Shown: positions 25,409-34,621 of the stretch, piece after piece | Numbering within the stretch: position 1 is the first letter of the stretch | Layout: every line of letters begins with the position of its first letter | NCBI RefSeq assembly: GCF_036227325.1 | Contig: NZ_CP109467.1 | Coordinates: 3,844,001-3,908,000 of the forward strand | Direction: 5' to 3' | DNA: 64,000 bases | Origin: Streptomyces sp. NBC_01465 | GTDB taxonomy: Bacteria > Actinomycetota > Actinomycetes > Streptomycetales > Streptomycetaceae | Notes under the pieces: generated by a model | Databases searched by the model: none | Told to the model about the DNA's origin: nothing | Seen by the model: the letters and a program-made list of their open reading frames with translations, nothing else | Made by a program: the position numbers and the translations under genes

Positions 25409-27814
25409 TCAGTGGAGTTCGCGTACGTCCCATACCCACGCGCCCCCGACGCGCTCCCCCGGGCTCCCCAGAAGCTTCGACACGGTGGTGTACAGCGCCG
25501 CCTCGTTGTACTGCGGTGTCAGGACCACGACACCCGCCTTCCAGAACGCCAGATCGGCCCGCGCCTGCGCCTGCCAGTTGGGCCCGATCGTGGGGATCTT
25601 GGCCTCGCCGCCGTAGCGCACGTCGCTCAGCAGGTTCGAGGTGAAGCGCGGCGAGGCCCCGTAGATGCCCATGCGGTCCTTGCCCCAGGGCCCGTTGAAG
25701 TACCCGCCGGGCTGCGAGAAGCCGAAGCCCGTCTCCGCCTGCCAGTGCAGCGACTCCGCGCTGCCGGGGTCGGGGAGCGGCACCGGGACCACCGATTCGC
25801 CGTGGGTCGTGTACTTCTTCCACAGGCTGTGGGCATAGAAGTACGGCACCGGCTCCCGGTCCCGTACGGGATACGACGTCGGGAGCACCGGCAGCAGCAC
25901 CGCGGCCACCGCGAACAGCCCGACCACCTTGTACGCCGGCACCTTGGCCACCACCAGCCGGTCCACCGCCAGCGCGAGCAGCCCACCGAGCGCGGGGGCG
26001 CAGATCATCGCGACCCGCCCCTCGATCACCGACTCGAAGAGCGGCTGATGCGCGAGGGCCCTCCAGGGCCCGGTGAAGGTGAAGTCGGTGTACGGAATCC
26101 GGATCTTGACGCCCAGCGAGAGCACCGCGGCCACCAGCGCCGTGAACGCGAACGCCTTCACCACCGCGTGCCGCCACATCCGCACGGTGATCGCGAAGGC
26201 GAGGGCCACCAGCGGCCAGCCGTAGAAGGCGTTCTGCTCGGTGCGGTTGAGGGCGAGCGTGTCGGCGGTCTTGTCCGTGCCCGCCAGCGAGCGCCCGGAG
26301 AACTGGAGCAGCGACAGGGGGCTGTTGCCGGCCCCGTCGCCGTGCAGCACGCTGTGGTAGCTCTGCGCCCCGAAGAACTGCCAGTACAGGGGGTACGCGA
26401 CGAGCGGCAGCGCCGTCGCGGCGGCGATCCCCAGCCCCTTCAGCAGCGGCCGCACCGCCGCCCGCGCGACGTCGCGGTCGGCCAGCGCGTACGCGACCGC
26501 GAAGAGCAGCATCCCCACGGCGGCCAGCAGGAACGGCTCCTCGCCGAGGAAGAGCTGGTACGTGGTGAAGAGCCCGAGCAGCACCCCGTCCCGGACGACG
26601 CGCTTGCCTTCACACAGCCGCAGCGCCCGGTCGATGATCACTGGGATCATGAACAGGACCATGAAGTTGGGGTGCGCGTTCCCGTGCGAGATCATCGGCG
26701 GCGCGAAGGCCGCGAGGCCCGCCCCGACCGCCGCCGCCCATCGGTTGCGTACGAGACGGCGCGCGAACAGCCAGTACCAGGACACGGCCGTCGCGGTGAT
26801 CCCGAGGGTGAGCACCAGCGCCCAGGTGACCGTCGGCCCGAAGAGCAGCGTCACCGGGGTCAGCGGCACGGACAGCCCCAGCATCGGGGTGTTGCCCATC
26901 AGATTCACGCCGTCGGGAAAGCCCTGGAAGGTCGTGAACAGCGGATTCTGCAGATGCGAGACGTTGTGCGCGGTGACGCCGAAGAACCACTCCCACTGGT
27001 TCTGGTCCTGCAGCGAGTCGCGCAGATAGCCGTGGTCGAGATCCGTCCACAGGTTCTTGTACAGCAGCACCGACCCGAGCAGGAACAGCCCGCAGACGGC
27101 GAGATCGATCCGCCGCACAGCCCGCGCCTTCAGCTTCACCAGCTCGGCGAGCACCCCGACGTAGGCCAGCGGCCCGACCTTGGAGCCCTCCTGGTGCGAC
27201 CAGCGCACCGGGACCTCGGCGACCGGCCAGCCCTGGCGCCGGAAGTACTGCAGGATCTCCACGTCGATCGCCCAGCCGTCGAGCCGCGCGTCCGCGAAGG
27301 CCTCCCTGGCCTTCTCGCCCTCGAAGAGCTTGAAACCGCACTGGGTGTCGCGGATGCCGGGCACGGCGACCGCTCTTATCAGGCCGTTGCCGAGCCGCCC
27401 GAGCCACTCCCTGAGCCGCACCTGGTGCACCTCGACGTTCGACTCGGGGTGCGCGCGCGAGCCGATCGCCGCCGCGTTCCCGCCCGCCTCCAGCTCCTTG
27501 ACCAGACCGTCGAGCTCGCCGATGGGGGTGGCCAGGTCGGCGTCGGTTATCAGCACGCGCTCGCCGCGCGAGGCCTGCACACCGATCCGCAGCGCATGGC
27601 CCTTGCCGCGGTTGCCGTCGCTGCTGACCAGGCGGATGCGCGGATCGCGCACCGCGGCCTCGCGGGCGATCCGCGCCGTACCGTCCGTGGAGCCGTCGTC
27701 GACGACGATCAGCTCCCAACTCCCCTGCAGATACGAGGAGATCGCGTCCAGGGTCGGCTCCAGCCGCCCCTCCTCGTTGTACGCGGGGACGACTACCGAA
27801 AGTTCTGTGGTCAC
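25409..27814 (-). CDS. Fused family-2 glycosyltransferase (dolichyl-phosphate-glucose-synthase-like) and polytopic membrane domain
   Basis: An 801-aa fusion. Residues about 1-240 are a GT2 enzyme: VVVPAYNEEGRLEPTLDAI, VVDDGSTDGTARIA, an acidic ITDADLATP motif and RDTQCGFKLFEGEKA, the last typical of dolichyl/polyprenyl-phosphate glucose or mannose synthases. The remaining 550 residues form about ten transmembrane helices with large loops, like GT-C or YfhO-type glycosyl-transfer membrane proteins. It could charge polyprenyl phosphate with sugar and pass the sugar on at the outer face. GTG start at 27814 overlaps the GntR stop by 4 bp. Confidence 0.8.
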   Translation of the reverse strand: MTTELSVVVPAYNEEGRLEPTLDAISSYLQGSWELIVVDDGSTDGTARIAREAAVRDPRIRLVSSDGNRGKGHALRIGVQASRGERVLITDADLATPIGELDGLVKELEAGGNAAAIGSRAHPESNVEVHQVRLREWLGRLGNGLIRAVAVPGIRDTQCGFKLFEGEKAREAFADARLDGWAIDVEILQYFRRQGWPVAEVPVRWSHQEGSKVGPLAYVGVLAELVKLKARAVRRIDLAVCGLFLLGSVLLYKNLWTDLDHGYLRDSLQDQNQWEWFFGVTAHNVSHLQNPLFTTFQGFPDGVNLMGNTPMLGLSVPLTPVTLLFGPTVTWALVLTLGITATAVSWYWLFARRLVRNRWAAAVGAGLAAFAPPMISHGNAHPNFMVLFMIPVIIDRALRLCEGKRVVRDGVLLGLFTTYQLFLGEEPFLLAAVGMLLFAVAYALADRDVARAAVRPLLKGLGIAAATALPLVAYPLYWQFFGAQSYHSVLHGDGAGNSPLSLLQFSGRSLAGTDKTADTLALNRTEQNAFYGWPLVALAFAITVRMWRHAVVKAFAFTALVAAVLSLGVKIRIPYTDFTFTGPWRALAHQPLFESVIEGRVAMICAPALGGLLALAVDRLVVAKVPAYKVVGLFAVAAVLLPVLPTSYPVRDREPVPYFYAHSLWKKYTTHGESVVPVPLPDPGSAESLHWQAETGFGFSQPGGYFNGPWGKDRMGIYGASPRFTSNLLSDVRYGGEAKIPTIGPNWQAQARADLAFWKAGVVVLTPQYNEAALYTTVSKLLGSPGERVGGAWVWDVRELH

Positions 27815-28479
27815 GGCTTCAGCCCGTCCGCCCAGCGCAGCCCGTGCGCGTTGTACTCCTCGATCACGGCGTACGCCCCCGCGCGGTCCCCGCGCATCAG
27901 CGCGTCCGCGAGCTCCTCGTGCCCGCTCCACAGCGCTTCGCAGATCTCGTCCTCGCGCAGGTCGCGCAGGTGCGGCACGGCGAAGACCCAGCCCTGCACG
28001 CGCAGCCGGTTCAGGAACTCGGCGATGTAGGTGTTGCCGGTGAGGGCGCCCAGCTCGCGCCAGTACCGCAGGTCGTACCCGATGAGTATGGCCAGGTCAC
28101 CGCCGCGGGCCGCCCGTGCGGCCTCCTCGGCCCTGCGCCGTACGGAGACCAGGGCGGCGTGGTGGCTGCCGCGGAAGACCAGCTTGCGGAAGATGCCGTC
28201 GACGACGAGCGAGCGCGCCTCGACCATGCCGCGGTAGTCGTCGACCGAGAACTCGTGGACCTTGAAGCCCTTGTGCTGGTCCGAGTCGAGCAGCCCCTGC
28301 GCGGAGAGATCGACCAGCGCCTCGCGGACGGGCGTCGCGGAGACCCCGTACTGCTCGGCGATCTGTTTGACGGTGAATTCCTCGCCCGGCTGCAAACGGC
28401 CCGCAAGCACTTCGTCACGCAGCGCATCCGCGATCTGTTGCCGCAGGGTGCTGCGGGTCACCGCTCCGCTCGCGGGCAT
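27811..28479 (-). CDS. GntR-family (FadR/FCD subgroup) transcriptional regulator
   Basis: A 222-aa GntR regulator. The N-terminal winged helix has RQQIADALRDEVLAGRLQPGEEFTVKQIAE and YGVSATPVREALVDLSAQGL. The C-terminal FCD helical domain carries His/Asp metal-binding candidates (MVEARSLVVDGIF, YDLRYWRELGALTG, HEELADALMRGDRAGA). It probably senses a small organic acid. ATG at 28479 follows GGAGGGG. It overlaps the downstream glycosyltransferase by 4 bp, so it may control the operon it heads. Confidence 0.85.
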   Translation of the reverse strand: MPASGAVTRSTLRQQIADALRDEVLAGRLQPGEEFTVKQIAEQYGVSATPVREALVDLSAQGLLDSDQHKGFKVHEFSVDDYRGMVEARSLVVDGIFRKLVFRGSHHAALVSVRRRAEEAARAARGGDLAILIGYDLRYWRELGALTGNTYIAEFLNRLRVQGWVFAVPHLRDLREDEICEALWSGHEELADALMRGDRAGAYAVIEEYNAHGLRWADGLKP

Positions 28480-28499
28480 GGTCGTTTCCCCTCCGTATG

Positions 28500-28530
28500 G
28501 CTGCGGACACCTTACGGCGGGGTCCGCAGC
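28500..28530 (-). terminator. Putative terminator hairpin after the class III aminotransferase
   Basis: Perfect 9-bp arms (GCTGCGGAC at 28500-28508, GTCCGCAGC at 28522-28530) with a 13-nt loop, 25 bp after the aminotransferase stop and 20 bp before the GntR start. The repeat TTACAC-N4-TTACAC (28545-28560) sits next to it and could be part of the GntR control region. Confidence 0.45.
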
Positions 28531-28554
28531 CTCACGAAGAACCATTACACGCTG

Positions 28555-29910
28555 TTACACAGTGTGGTCGTCCGCGACGGTGAGTGCCTCGTCGAGAGCG
28601 GCCAGACCTTCCTTGGCCTCGGCCTCGGTGATGTTGCACGGCGGGACGACGTGGGTGCGGTTCATGTTGACGAAGGGCCAGAGGCCGTTCTTCTTGGCGG
28701 CGGCGGCGAAGGCGGCCATGGGGGCGGCTGCCTCGCCGGTCGCGTTGTACGGGACGAGCGGCTCGCGCGTCTCCCTGTTCCGTACGAGCTCCAGCGCCCA
28801 GAACGCACCCGTGCCGCGCACTTCGCCGACCGAGGGGTGGCGGGCGGCGAGCTCCGCGAGGGCGGGGGCGAGGATGTCGGAGCCGAGGCGTGCGGCCTGC
28901 CCGACGACGTCCTCCTCCTCCATGGCGGTGATCGTCGCGACGGCGGCGGCGCAGGCGAGGGGGTGACCGGAGTAGGTCAGTCCGCCCGGGTAGGGCCGGG
29001 TGGCGAAGGTGTCGGCGACGGCGGCGGAGATGGCGACGCCACCGAGCGGCACGTAACCGGAGTTGACGCCCTTGGCGAAGGTCAGCAGGTCGGGGACGAC
29101 GTCGAAGTGCTCGGCGGCGAACCACTTGCCGGTGCGCCCGAACCCGGCCATGACCTCGTCGAGGATGAAGACGATGCCGTAGCGGTCGCAGAGGGCGCGG
29201 ACACCGGCGAGATAGCCGGGCGGTGGCGTCATGATGCCGGCGGTGCCGGGGATCGTCTCCAGGATGATCGCGGCGATGGTCGCCGGGCCCTCGAACGCGA
29301 TGGTGTCTTCGAGGTGCTGCAGCGCGCGCTCGCACTCCTGCTGCTCGGTCTCGGAGTGGAAGGGCGTGCGGTAGAGGAAGGGCGCCCAGAAACGGACGAC
29401 ACCCGCGGAACCGGTGTCGGAGGCCCAGCGGCGGGGGTCCCCGGTGAGGTTGATGGCCTGCTGGGTGCCGCCGTGGTACGAGCGGTAGGCGGACATGACC
29501 TTGGCCCGGCCCGTGTGCAGACGGGCCATGCGGACGGCGTGCTCGACGGCGTCGGCGCCGGCGTTGGTGAAGAAGATCTTGTCGAGGTCGCCCGGGGTGC
29601 GCTCGGCGATGAGGCGTGCGGCCTCGGAGCGCGACTCGATGGCGAAGGCGGGCGCGAAGGTCGTCATCTTCGCCGCCTGCTCCTGGATCGCGGCGACGAC
29701 CTTGGGGTGCTGGTAGCCGATGTTGGTGTAGACGAGGCCACTGGTGAAGTCGAGGTACCGGTTGCCCTCGTAGTCCCAGAAGTACGATCCCTCGGCGCCG
29801 GCGACGGCGAGCGGGTCGATGAGCTCCTGCGCGGACCAGGAGTGGAACACATGCGCACGGTCGGCGGCCTTCACGGCCGCGCCGGCCTGGGGATCGATCT
29901 GAGGGGTCAT
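28555..29910 (-). CDS. Class III (omega-type) aminotransferase
   Basis: A 451-aa PLP-dependent class III aminotransferase. It has the substrate-entry helix GLVYTNIGYQHPKVVAAI, the phosphate loop FTNAGADAVEHAVRMAR, SYHGGTQQAINLTGDPRRW, the PLP aspartate in FILDEVMAGFGRTG and the Schiff-base lysine in LLTFAKGVNSGYVPLGG. The family transfers amino groups from omega-amino acids such as taurine, beta-alanine or GABA analogues to a keto acid; the exact substrate is not known. The ATG at 29910 is 7 nt after a TACCCT box. A GntR regulator gene lies 75 bp downstream. Confidence 0.88.
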   Translation of the reverse strand: MTPQIDPQAGAAVKAADRAHVFHSWSAQELIDPLAVAGAEGSYFWDYEGNRYLDFTSGLVYTNIGYQHPKVVAAIQEQAAKMTTFAPAFAIESRSEAARLIAERTPGDLDKIFFTNAGADAVEHAVRMARLHTGRAKVMSAYRSYHGGTQQAINLTGDPRRWASDTGSAGVVRFWAPFLYRTPFHSETEQQECERALQHLEDTIAFEGPATIAAIILETIPGTAGIMTPPPGYLAGVRALCDRYGIVFILDEVMAGFGRTGKWFAAEHFDVVPDLLTFAKGVNSGYVPLGGVAISAAVADTFATRPYPGGLTYSGHPLACAAAVATITAMEEEDVVGQAARLGSDILAPALAELAARHPSVGEVRGTGAFWALELVRNRETREPLVPYNATGEAAAPMAAFAAAAKKNGLWPFVNMNRTHVVPPCNITEAEAKEGLAALDEALTVADDHTV

Positions 29911-29917
29911 GCGCGCC

Positions 29918-29923
29918 AGGGTA
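29918..29923 (-). promoter_or_regulatory. Putative -10 box (TACCCT) of a leaderless transcript
   Basis: TACCCT on the minus strand lies 7 nt before the ATG at 29910. Confidence 0.4.
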
Positions 29924-30121
29924 GATCGGCGCAGGTGGGGGCGCACATGGCCACGTTGTATGGAGTACGGGGCGGAGTTCGGCATGGTGTCGCCCCTGCC
30001 GCTGCAGCCCCGCCCCCGTTACGGAACAGCCGACGGACCCGGACCCTTCCGTCGCACTCGCGCACTATCCTCCCTATACATCAGGCATGTACGGGCTTGT
30101 ACGGGGGAGGTCGGTCCGGCC

Positions 30122-31756
30122 ATGGAGAAGTTGAGCCCACAAGACCCGCAACGCATCGGCGCCTACCGGCTGTTGGCCCGGCTCGGGGCAGGCGGGATGG
30201 GGCGGGTCTATCTGGCCCGCTCGGACCGCGGGCGGACCGTCGCCGTGAAGCTCGTCCGGCACGAACTCGCCGAACAGGACGAGTTCCGCGGCCGGTTCCG
30301 CCGCGAAGTGCAGGCCGCACGACAAGTCGGCGGTCACTGGACGGCCCCCGTCCTCGACGCCGACACCGAGGCCCCCGTGCCCTGGGTCGCCACGGGGTAC
30401 GTCGCCGGGCCCAGCCTGGAGTCCGTCGTCTCCGGCGACCACGGCCCCCTCCCCGAGCGCTCGGTCCGCACCCTCGCGGCCGGACTCGCCCGCGCCCTGC
30501 AGGACATCCACGCGGCCGGAATCATCCACCGCGACCTCAAGCCGTCGAACGTCCTGATCACCATCGACGGCCCCCGCGTCATCGACTTCGGCATAGCGCG
30601 CGCCCTGGAGTCGGCGACCGACGGCGGCCTGACCCGCACCGGAGCCCTGGTCGGCTCCCCCGGCTTCATGGCCCCCGAGCAGGTACGGGGCGATCCGGTG
30701 ACCCCCGCCTGCGACATCTTCTGCCTGGGCTCGGTCCTGGCGTACGCGGCCACGGGACGGCTCCCGTTCGGGACGTCCGAGAGCGGTGTGCACGCGCTGA
30801 TGTTCCGTATCGCGCAGGAACCACCGGACCTGGAAGGCCTCCCCGAGTCGCTCCGCGACCTGGTCACGGACTGCCTGCGCAAGGAGCCGGCCGCCCGCCC
30901 CTCCCTCTCCGCGATCCTGCAGCGGATCGGCCCGGAGACCACCGAACCCTGGCTGCCCGGCGCCCTCGTCGCCCAACTGGGCAGCCACGCGGTGCAGTTA
31001 CTGGACATCGAGAACCCCGGCGGCGCCACCGCCGAACTCCACCATCTCCCCACGGTGGTCGCGGCCCCCACACCACCGCCCACACCTCCTCCGGGGTACG
31101 GCTATCCGCAGCCGGGCTACGCCTACTACACCCCGCCGCCCGGACCACCCCAGCCCCCGCCCCGCAGCGGCCGCACCACCGCCGTGCTGATCGCCGTCGC
31201 CCTGGTCGTCGCGCTCGGCGCGGGCGGCTCGGTCTACGCGATCATGAACACCGGCGACTCCGCCCCGCCGGAGAACACCGCGGCCTCCCAGTCCGCGACC
31301 ACGGACGCGAAACCCCAGGGCAGCACGGGCCCGGACGCCACCGCGTCCCCCACGCCCACCCCGACTCCGACCCCCACCCCGACCGTCGACGCGGCGGGCG
31401 GCGCCATCCCCGCCGCCTACCTGGGCACCTGGTCCGGCGCCATCGACAACGACACCGGCCACAACCCCCGTACGCTCACGATCCGGCAGGGCGGCGTCGG
31501 CGACACGGTGCTCTCGCTCACCGCCGACGGACCGGGCGGCAGCTACGCCTACCACTGCGTCTTCCGGGCAGCACTGGCCTCGGCCCCACCCGCCGGAGGC
31601 CCCGTACAGATCGGCCCGTCCGAGGTGGTCAGCGGCGACCCGATCTCGTCCTGCCACCCGGGCGACCCCACCGAGCTGACCCTGCTCCCCGACGGCACCC
31701 TGCGCCGCCAGACCACGACCAGCGGCGACCAGCTCACGTACACAAAAACAGGCTGA
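30122..31756 (+). CDS. Receptor-like Ser/Thr protein kinase (PASTA-less)
   Basis: A 544-aa Hanks-type kinase. The kinase domain (about 10-265) has LGAGGMGRVYLARS, the ATP lysine in VAVKLVRHE, the catalytic loop IIHRDLKPSNV near residue 135 and VIDFGIAR. A juxtamembrane Pro/Tyr-rich linker (PPPGYGYPQPGYAYY) precedes one membrane helix (LIAVALVVALGAGGSVYAI). The extracellular part has a Pro-Thr repeat (PTPTPTPT) and a domain of about 110 residues starting AAYLGTWSGAID with two cysteines, perhaps a lipocalin-like sensor. ATG at 30122 follows GGGGAGG by about 11 nt; TATACA near 30,075 may be the -10. Confidence 0.9.
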   Translation: MEKLSPQDPQRIGAYRLLARLGAGGMGRVYLARSDRGRTVAVKLVRHELAEQDEFRGRFRREVQAARQVGGHWTAPVLDADTEAPVPWVATGYVAGPSLESVVSGDHGPLPERSVRTLAAGLARALQDIHAAGIIHRDLKPSNVLITIDGPRVIDFGIARALESATDGGLTRTGALVGSPGFMAPEQVRGDPVTPACDIFCLGSVLAYAATGRLPFGTSESGVHALMFRIAQEPPDLEGLPESLRDLVTDCLRKEPAARPSLSAILQRIGPETTEPWLPGALVAQLGSHAVQLLDIENPGGATAELHHLPTVVAAPTPPPTPPPGYGYPQPGYAYYTPPPGPPQPPPRSGRTTAVLIAVALVVALGAGGSVYAIMNTGDSAPPENTAASQSATTDAKPQGSTGPDATASPTPTPTPTPTPTVDAAGGAIPAAYLGTWSGAIDNDTGHNPRTLTIRQGGVGDTVLSLTADGPGGSYAYHCVFRAALASAPPAGGPVQIGPSEVVSGDPISSCHPGDPTELTLLPDGTLRRQTTTSGDQLTYTKTG

Positions 31757-31763
31757 ACGCAGC

Positions 31764-31795
31764 GCGCCCCCGCCGGCCGGAGCCGACGGGGGCGC
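31764..31795. terminator. Bidirectional terminator hairpin
   Basis: GCGCCCCCG (31764-31772) pairs perfectly with CGGGGGCGC (31787-31795) between the convergent kinase and purA genes. Confidence 0.7.
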
Positions 31796-31823
31796 ACACA
31801 GCACTGCCTACCAGATGCCCGTA

Positions 31824-33107
31824 CTAGATGAACGAGTTGATCTCGATCGTCTCGGTACGGCCGGGCCCGACACCGATCGCGGAGATCGGCGCACCCGACA
31901 TCTCCTCGAGCGCCTTCACGTAGCTCTGCGCGTTCTTCGGGAGGTCCGCGAAGGTCTTGGCCTTCGTGATGTCCTCCGACCAGCCCGGCAGGGTCTCGTA
32001 GATCGGCTTCGCGTGGTGGAAGTCGGTCTGGCTGTACGGGAGTTCCTCGACGCGCTTGCCGTCGATCTCGTACGCCACGCAGACCGGGATCTCCTCCCAG
32101 CCGGTCAGCACGTCCAGCTTGGTGAGGAAGAAGTCCGTCAGACCGTTGACGCGCGTCGCGTACCGCGCGATCGGCGCGTCGAACCAGCCGCAGCGGCGGT
32201 CGCGCCCGGTGGTGACACCGCGCTCGCCACCGATGCGGCGCAGCGCCTCGCCGTCCTCGTCGAACAGCTCGGTCGGGAACGGTCCCGCGCCCACACGCGT
32301 TGTGTAGGCCTTGAGGATGCCGATGACCCGGGAGATCTTCGTCGGCCCGACACCGGTGCCGGTGCAGGCGCCGCCGGCGGTCGGGTTGGACGACGTGACG
32401 AAGGGGTACGTGCCGTGGTCGATGTCGAGCAGCGTGCCCTGGCCGCCCTCGAAGAGGACGACCTTGCCGTCGTCGAGCGCGTTGTTCAGGATCAGCGTCG
32501 TGTCCGCGACGTACGGCTTCAGCCGGTCCGCGAAGGTCAGCAGCTCCTCGACGACCTGACCGGCCTCGATGGCGCGGCGGTTGTAGAGCTTGGTGAGCAG
32601 CTGGTTCTTGACCTCGAGCGCCGCTTCAACCTTCTGGACCAGGATCGACTCGTCGTAGAGGTCCTGGATGCGGATGCCGGTGCGGTTGATCTTGTCGGCG
32701 TACGTCGGGCCGATACCGCGGCCGGTCGTGCCGATCTTGCGCTTGCCGAGGAAGCGCTCGGTGACCTTGTCGACGGTCACGTTGTACGAGGTGATCAGGT
32801 GGGCGTTGCCGCTGATCATGAGCTTGGACGTGTCGACGCCGCGCTCGTTGAGTCCGTTCAGCTCGGAGAACAGGACCGACGGGTCGACGACGACTCCGTT
32901 CCCGATGACCGGAGTGCACTCCGGCGTCAGGATTCCGGAAGGGAGGAGGTGGAGCGCGTACTTCTGGTCGCCTACGACGACCGTGTGGCCGGCATTGTTG
33001 CCGCCCTGGTAGCGCACCACGTAATCCACGGATCCACCGAGGAGGTCGGTGGCCTTTCCCTTGCCCTCGTCACCCCACTGAGCACCGAGCAGCACAAGTG
33101 CGGGCAC
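31824..33107 (-). CDS. purA: Adenylosuccinate synthetase
   Basis: A 427-aa enzyme joining aspartate to IMP with GTP, the first committed step to AMP. The GTP-binding loop [18 protein letters not shown] starts near residue 5. The IMP/aspartate regions [13 protein letters not shown] and VGAGPFPTE, with a closing [13 protein letters not shown], are present. The GTG start at 33107 gives [14 protein letters not shown], the family's normal N-terminus. Monocistronic: convergent with the kinase, and divergent from the lipid-kinase-like gene across a 166-bp region that contains a strong hairpin. Confidence 0.97.
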   Translation of the reverse strand: MPALVLLGAQWGDEGKGKATDLLGGSVDYVVRYQGGNNAGHTVVVGDQKYALHLLPSGILTPECTPVIGNGVVVDPSVLFSELNGLNERGVDTSKLMISGNAHLITSYNVTVDKVTERFLGKRKIGTTGRGIGPTYADKINRTGIRIQDLYDESILVQKVEAALEVKNQLLTKLYNRRAIEAGQVVEELLTFADRLKPYVADTTLILNNALDDGKVVLFEGGQGTLLDIDHGTYPFVTSSNPTAGGACTGTGVGPTKISRVIGILKAYTTRVGAGPFPTELFDEDGEALRRIGGERGVTTGRDRRCGWFDAPIARYATRVNGLTDFFLTKLDVLTGWEEIPVCVAYEIDGKRVEELPYSQTDFHHAKPIYETLPGWSEDITKAKTFADLPKNAQSYVKALEEMSGAPISAIGVGPGRTETIEINSFI

Positions 33108-33211
33108 AGGCGTACACCCCTTCCGGGCGGGGCATGTCCAAGGTCAGGGGGCGCACGTGTGTCGTACGCCCGATACCCCAACCGTCGAACCGGCTGCCCC
33201 GGAATAGACGA

Positions 33212-33239
33212 AGCCCCTGGCGCAATAGCGCAAGGGGCT
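33212..33239. other. Strong hairpin in the purA / lipid-kinase-like divergent intergenic region
   Basis: AGCCCCT (33212-33218) pairs with AGGGGCT (33233-33239), and inside it GCGC-AATA-GCGC extends the stem past one G-A mismatch, leaving a 4-nt loop. It lies 35 bp upstream of the GTG at 33274, so it would be in the 5' leader or close to the promoter. Because both neighbours read away from it, it does not end either; it may be an attenuator, the end of a small RNA, or a regulatory structure. Confidence 0.45.
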
Positions 33240-33273
33240 CTTGCACAAAGATGCTACCCGAGGAAGGACCGAG

Positions 33274-34098
33274 GTGTCGGATCACGACCAGCTGCTGGTG
33301 GTCATCGACCCGGTCGCCCGCCGTTTGGACGGCGAGTCCGTACGGATCGCGAAGGATGTGCTGTGTGCCGGCTCGGAGGCGAAGATTTGCCTGCCGGCCG
33401 GGAATGAGGAGTTCGCGCGGGCGCTCGCCCGCAGGGGCAGTAGGCGGCTGGTGGTGGTCGGCGACGACCGTGCCCTGATGAGAGCGGTCGGGCTGCTGCA
33501 CCGGGAGCGCGGGATCTCCGGCGGGACCAGGGAGAACGCCCTGTCGCTGGTCCCGGTCGGCGCGGTGCCCGCACTGGAGCTGGCGCGCTCGCTGGGGGTG
33601 CCGACGGGTGCGGTGGCGGCGGCCCGGGCGGTTCTGGACGGTGTCGTACGGCGCCTGGACCTGCTGGTGGACGACAGCGGCGGAGTCGTCCTTGGCGACC
33701 TGCGGATCCCGGCGATCCCCGGGACGGTGGGCGCCTCCTCGGAGGCCGCGTCGCCGTCCGTGTGGAGCGCGTGCCGTTCTCTCGTACGCACCCTGGTACG
33801 GCCCGCGCCGCCCACCGCGCCCGCACCCGCGCAGCGGCTGCGGGTGGAGGCGGACGGGGTGGTGGTGAGCGATCTCGACCGGCCGGTGGCCGGGATCTCG
33901 GTGCGCTCGTACGGCGGGCGGGCCGAGGTGGTGGTGCGTACGGCCGCGGGCGAGCGGCTGACCGCCGGCGCGACGGCAGCGGTGACCGTCTCGGGGGCGG
34001 ACTTCCGCTACCGGGCGGACACGGTGGTGGGCGGTCCGGTCAGGACCCGCACGTGGACGGTGCGGGCCGGGGTGTGGGGCCTGACCCTGCCGTCGTAA
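33274..34098 (+). CDS. Diacylglycerol-kinase-like lipid kinase family protein
   Basis: A 274-aa protein similar to the DAGK/YegS catalytic fold. An N-terminal alpha/beta part has LLVVIDPVARRL and LVVVGDDRALMRAVGLLH, the latter where the family has the GGDGT motif. The strict GGDGT is replaced by VGDDRA, so nucleotide binding may be altered or lost. The rest (VRRLDLLVDDSGGVVLGDL and a C-terminal beta region) fits the family's second domain. The GTG at 33274 follows AGGAAGGA by 5 nt. Divergent from purA. Confidence 0.6.
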   Translation: MSDHDQLLVVIDPVARRLDGESVRIAKDVLCAGSEAKICLPAGNEEFARALARRGSRRLVVVGDDRALMRAVGLLHRERGISGGTRENALSLVPVGAVPALELARSLGVPTGAVAAARAVLDGVVRRLDLLVDDSGGVVLGDLRIPAIPGTVGASSEAASPSVWSACRSLVRTLVRPAPPTAPAPAQRLRVEADGVVVSDLDRPVAGISVRSYGGRAEVVVRTAAGERLTAGATAAVTVSGADFRYRADTVVGGPVRTRTWTVRAGVWGLTLPS

Positions 34099-34107
34099 CA
34101 GCGCTTC

Positions 34108-34602
34108 TCAGTCGAGGTCGAGGGTGGCGCGGTGGGCCTGCCAGCGGTCCATCATCTGGTGCATCTCGTGCTGCAGGAAGTCGAAGAACGCGGCCGTTTC
34201 GGCGACCCGGGCCCCGGCGGCGCTGTCCGGGCCGAGGGTCTCCGCACCCTCGCGCAGCATCTTCTCCCAGCGGGTCAGGAGCTGGTCGCGGCGGGTGAAC
34301 GTCTCGTACCAGAGCTCGTTGTGCAGCACGTAGCGGTCGCGGCGCGAGCCCGGTTCGCGCTCGCGGGCGACCATCGAGGCCTGCGAGAGATAGCGGACGG
34401 CGCCCGAGACGGCGGCAGGGCTGATCTGCAGCGCGAGCGCCAGCTCCGCCGAGGTCATCGCCCCGTCCTTGGACGCCAGGAGCGCCGCGAAGACACGGGA
34501 AGCCATGCGCTGCATACCGGCCTCGGCGAGCTCCGAGGCGAAACGCTCGACGAAACGGCCGACCGCTTCCGGGTCGGGATCGGTGATCTTCTCGGCGTCC
34601 AT
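34108..34602 (-). CDS. GbsR/MarR-type transcriptional regulator
   Basis: A 164-aa winged-helix regulator. The helix-turn-helix has MQRMASRVFAALLASKDGAMTSAELALALQISPAAVSGAVRYL split over two helices, with a wing in REREPGSRRDRYVLHNELW. The C-terminal helices form a dimer interface. This is the GbsR/MarR class, often found divergent from ABC exporters. Its start is 56 bp from that of the exporter ATPase, and an inverted repeat between them (34622-34637) is a likely operator for both. Confidence 0.85.
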   Translation of the reverse strand: MDAEKITDPDPEAVGRFVERFASELAEAGMQRMASRVFAALLASKDGAMTSAELALALQISPAAVSGAVRYLSQASMVAREREPGSRRDRYVLHNELWYETFTRRDQLLTRWEKMLREGAETLGPDSAAGARVAETAAFFDFLQHEMHQMMDRWQAHRATLDLD

Positions 34603-34610
34603 GTTTCCCA

Positions 34611-34616
34611 ACTTTA
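34611..34616 (-). promoter_or_regulatory. Putative -10 box (TAAAGT) of the GbsR/MarR gene
   Basis: TAAAGT on the minus strand lies 8 nt before the ATG at 34602. The operator at 34622-34637 starts 5 bp upstream. Confidence 0.35.
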
Positions 34617-34621
34617 CATGC

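Noticed and set aside
33134..33273. Plus-strand open frame before the lipid-kinase-like gene
   Set aside because: It overlaps the hairpin, has no coding-type third positions and no ribosome-binding site; the GTG at 33274 has AGGAAGGA.
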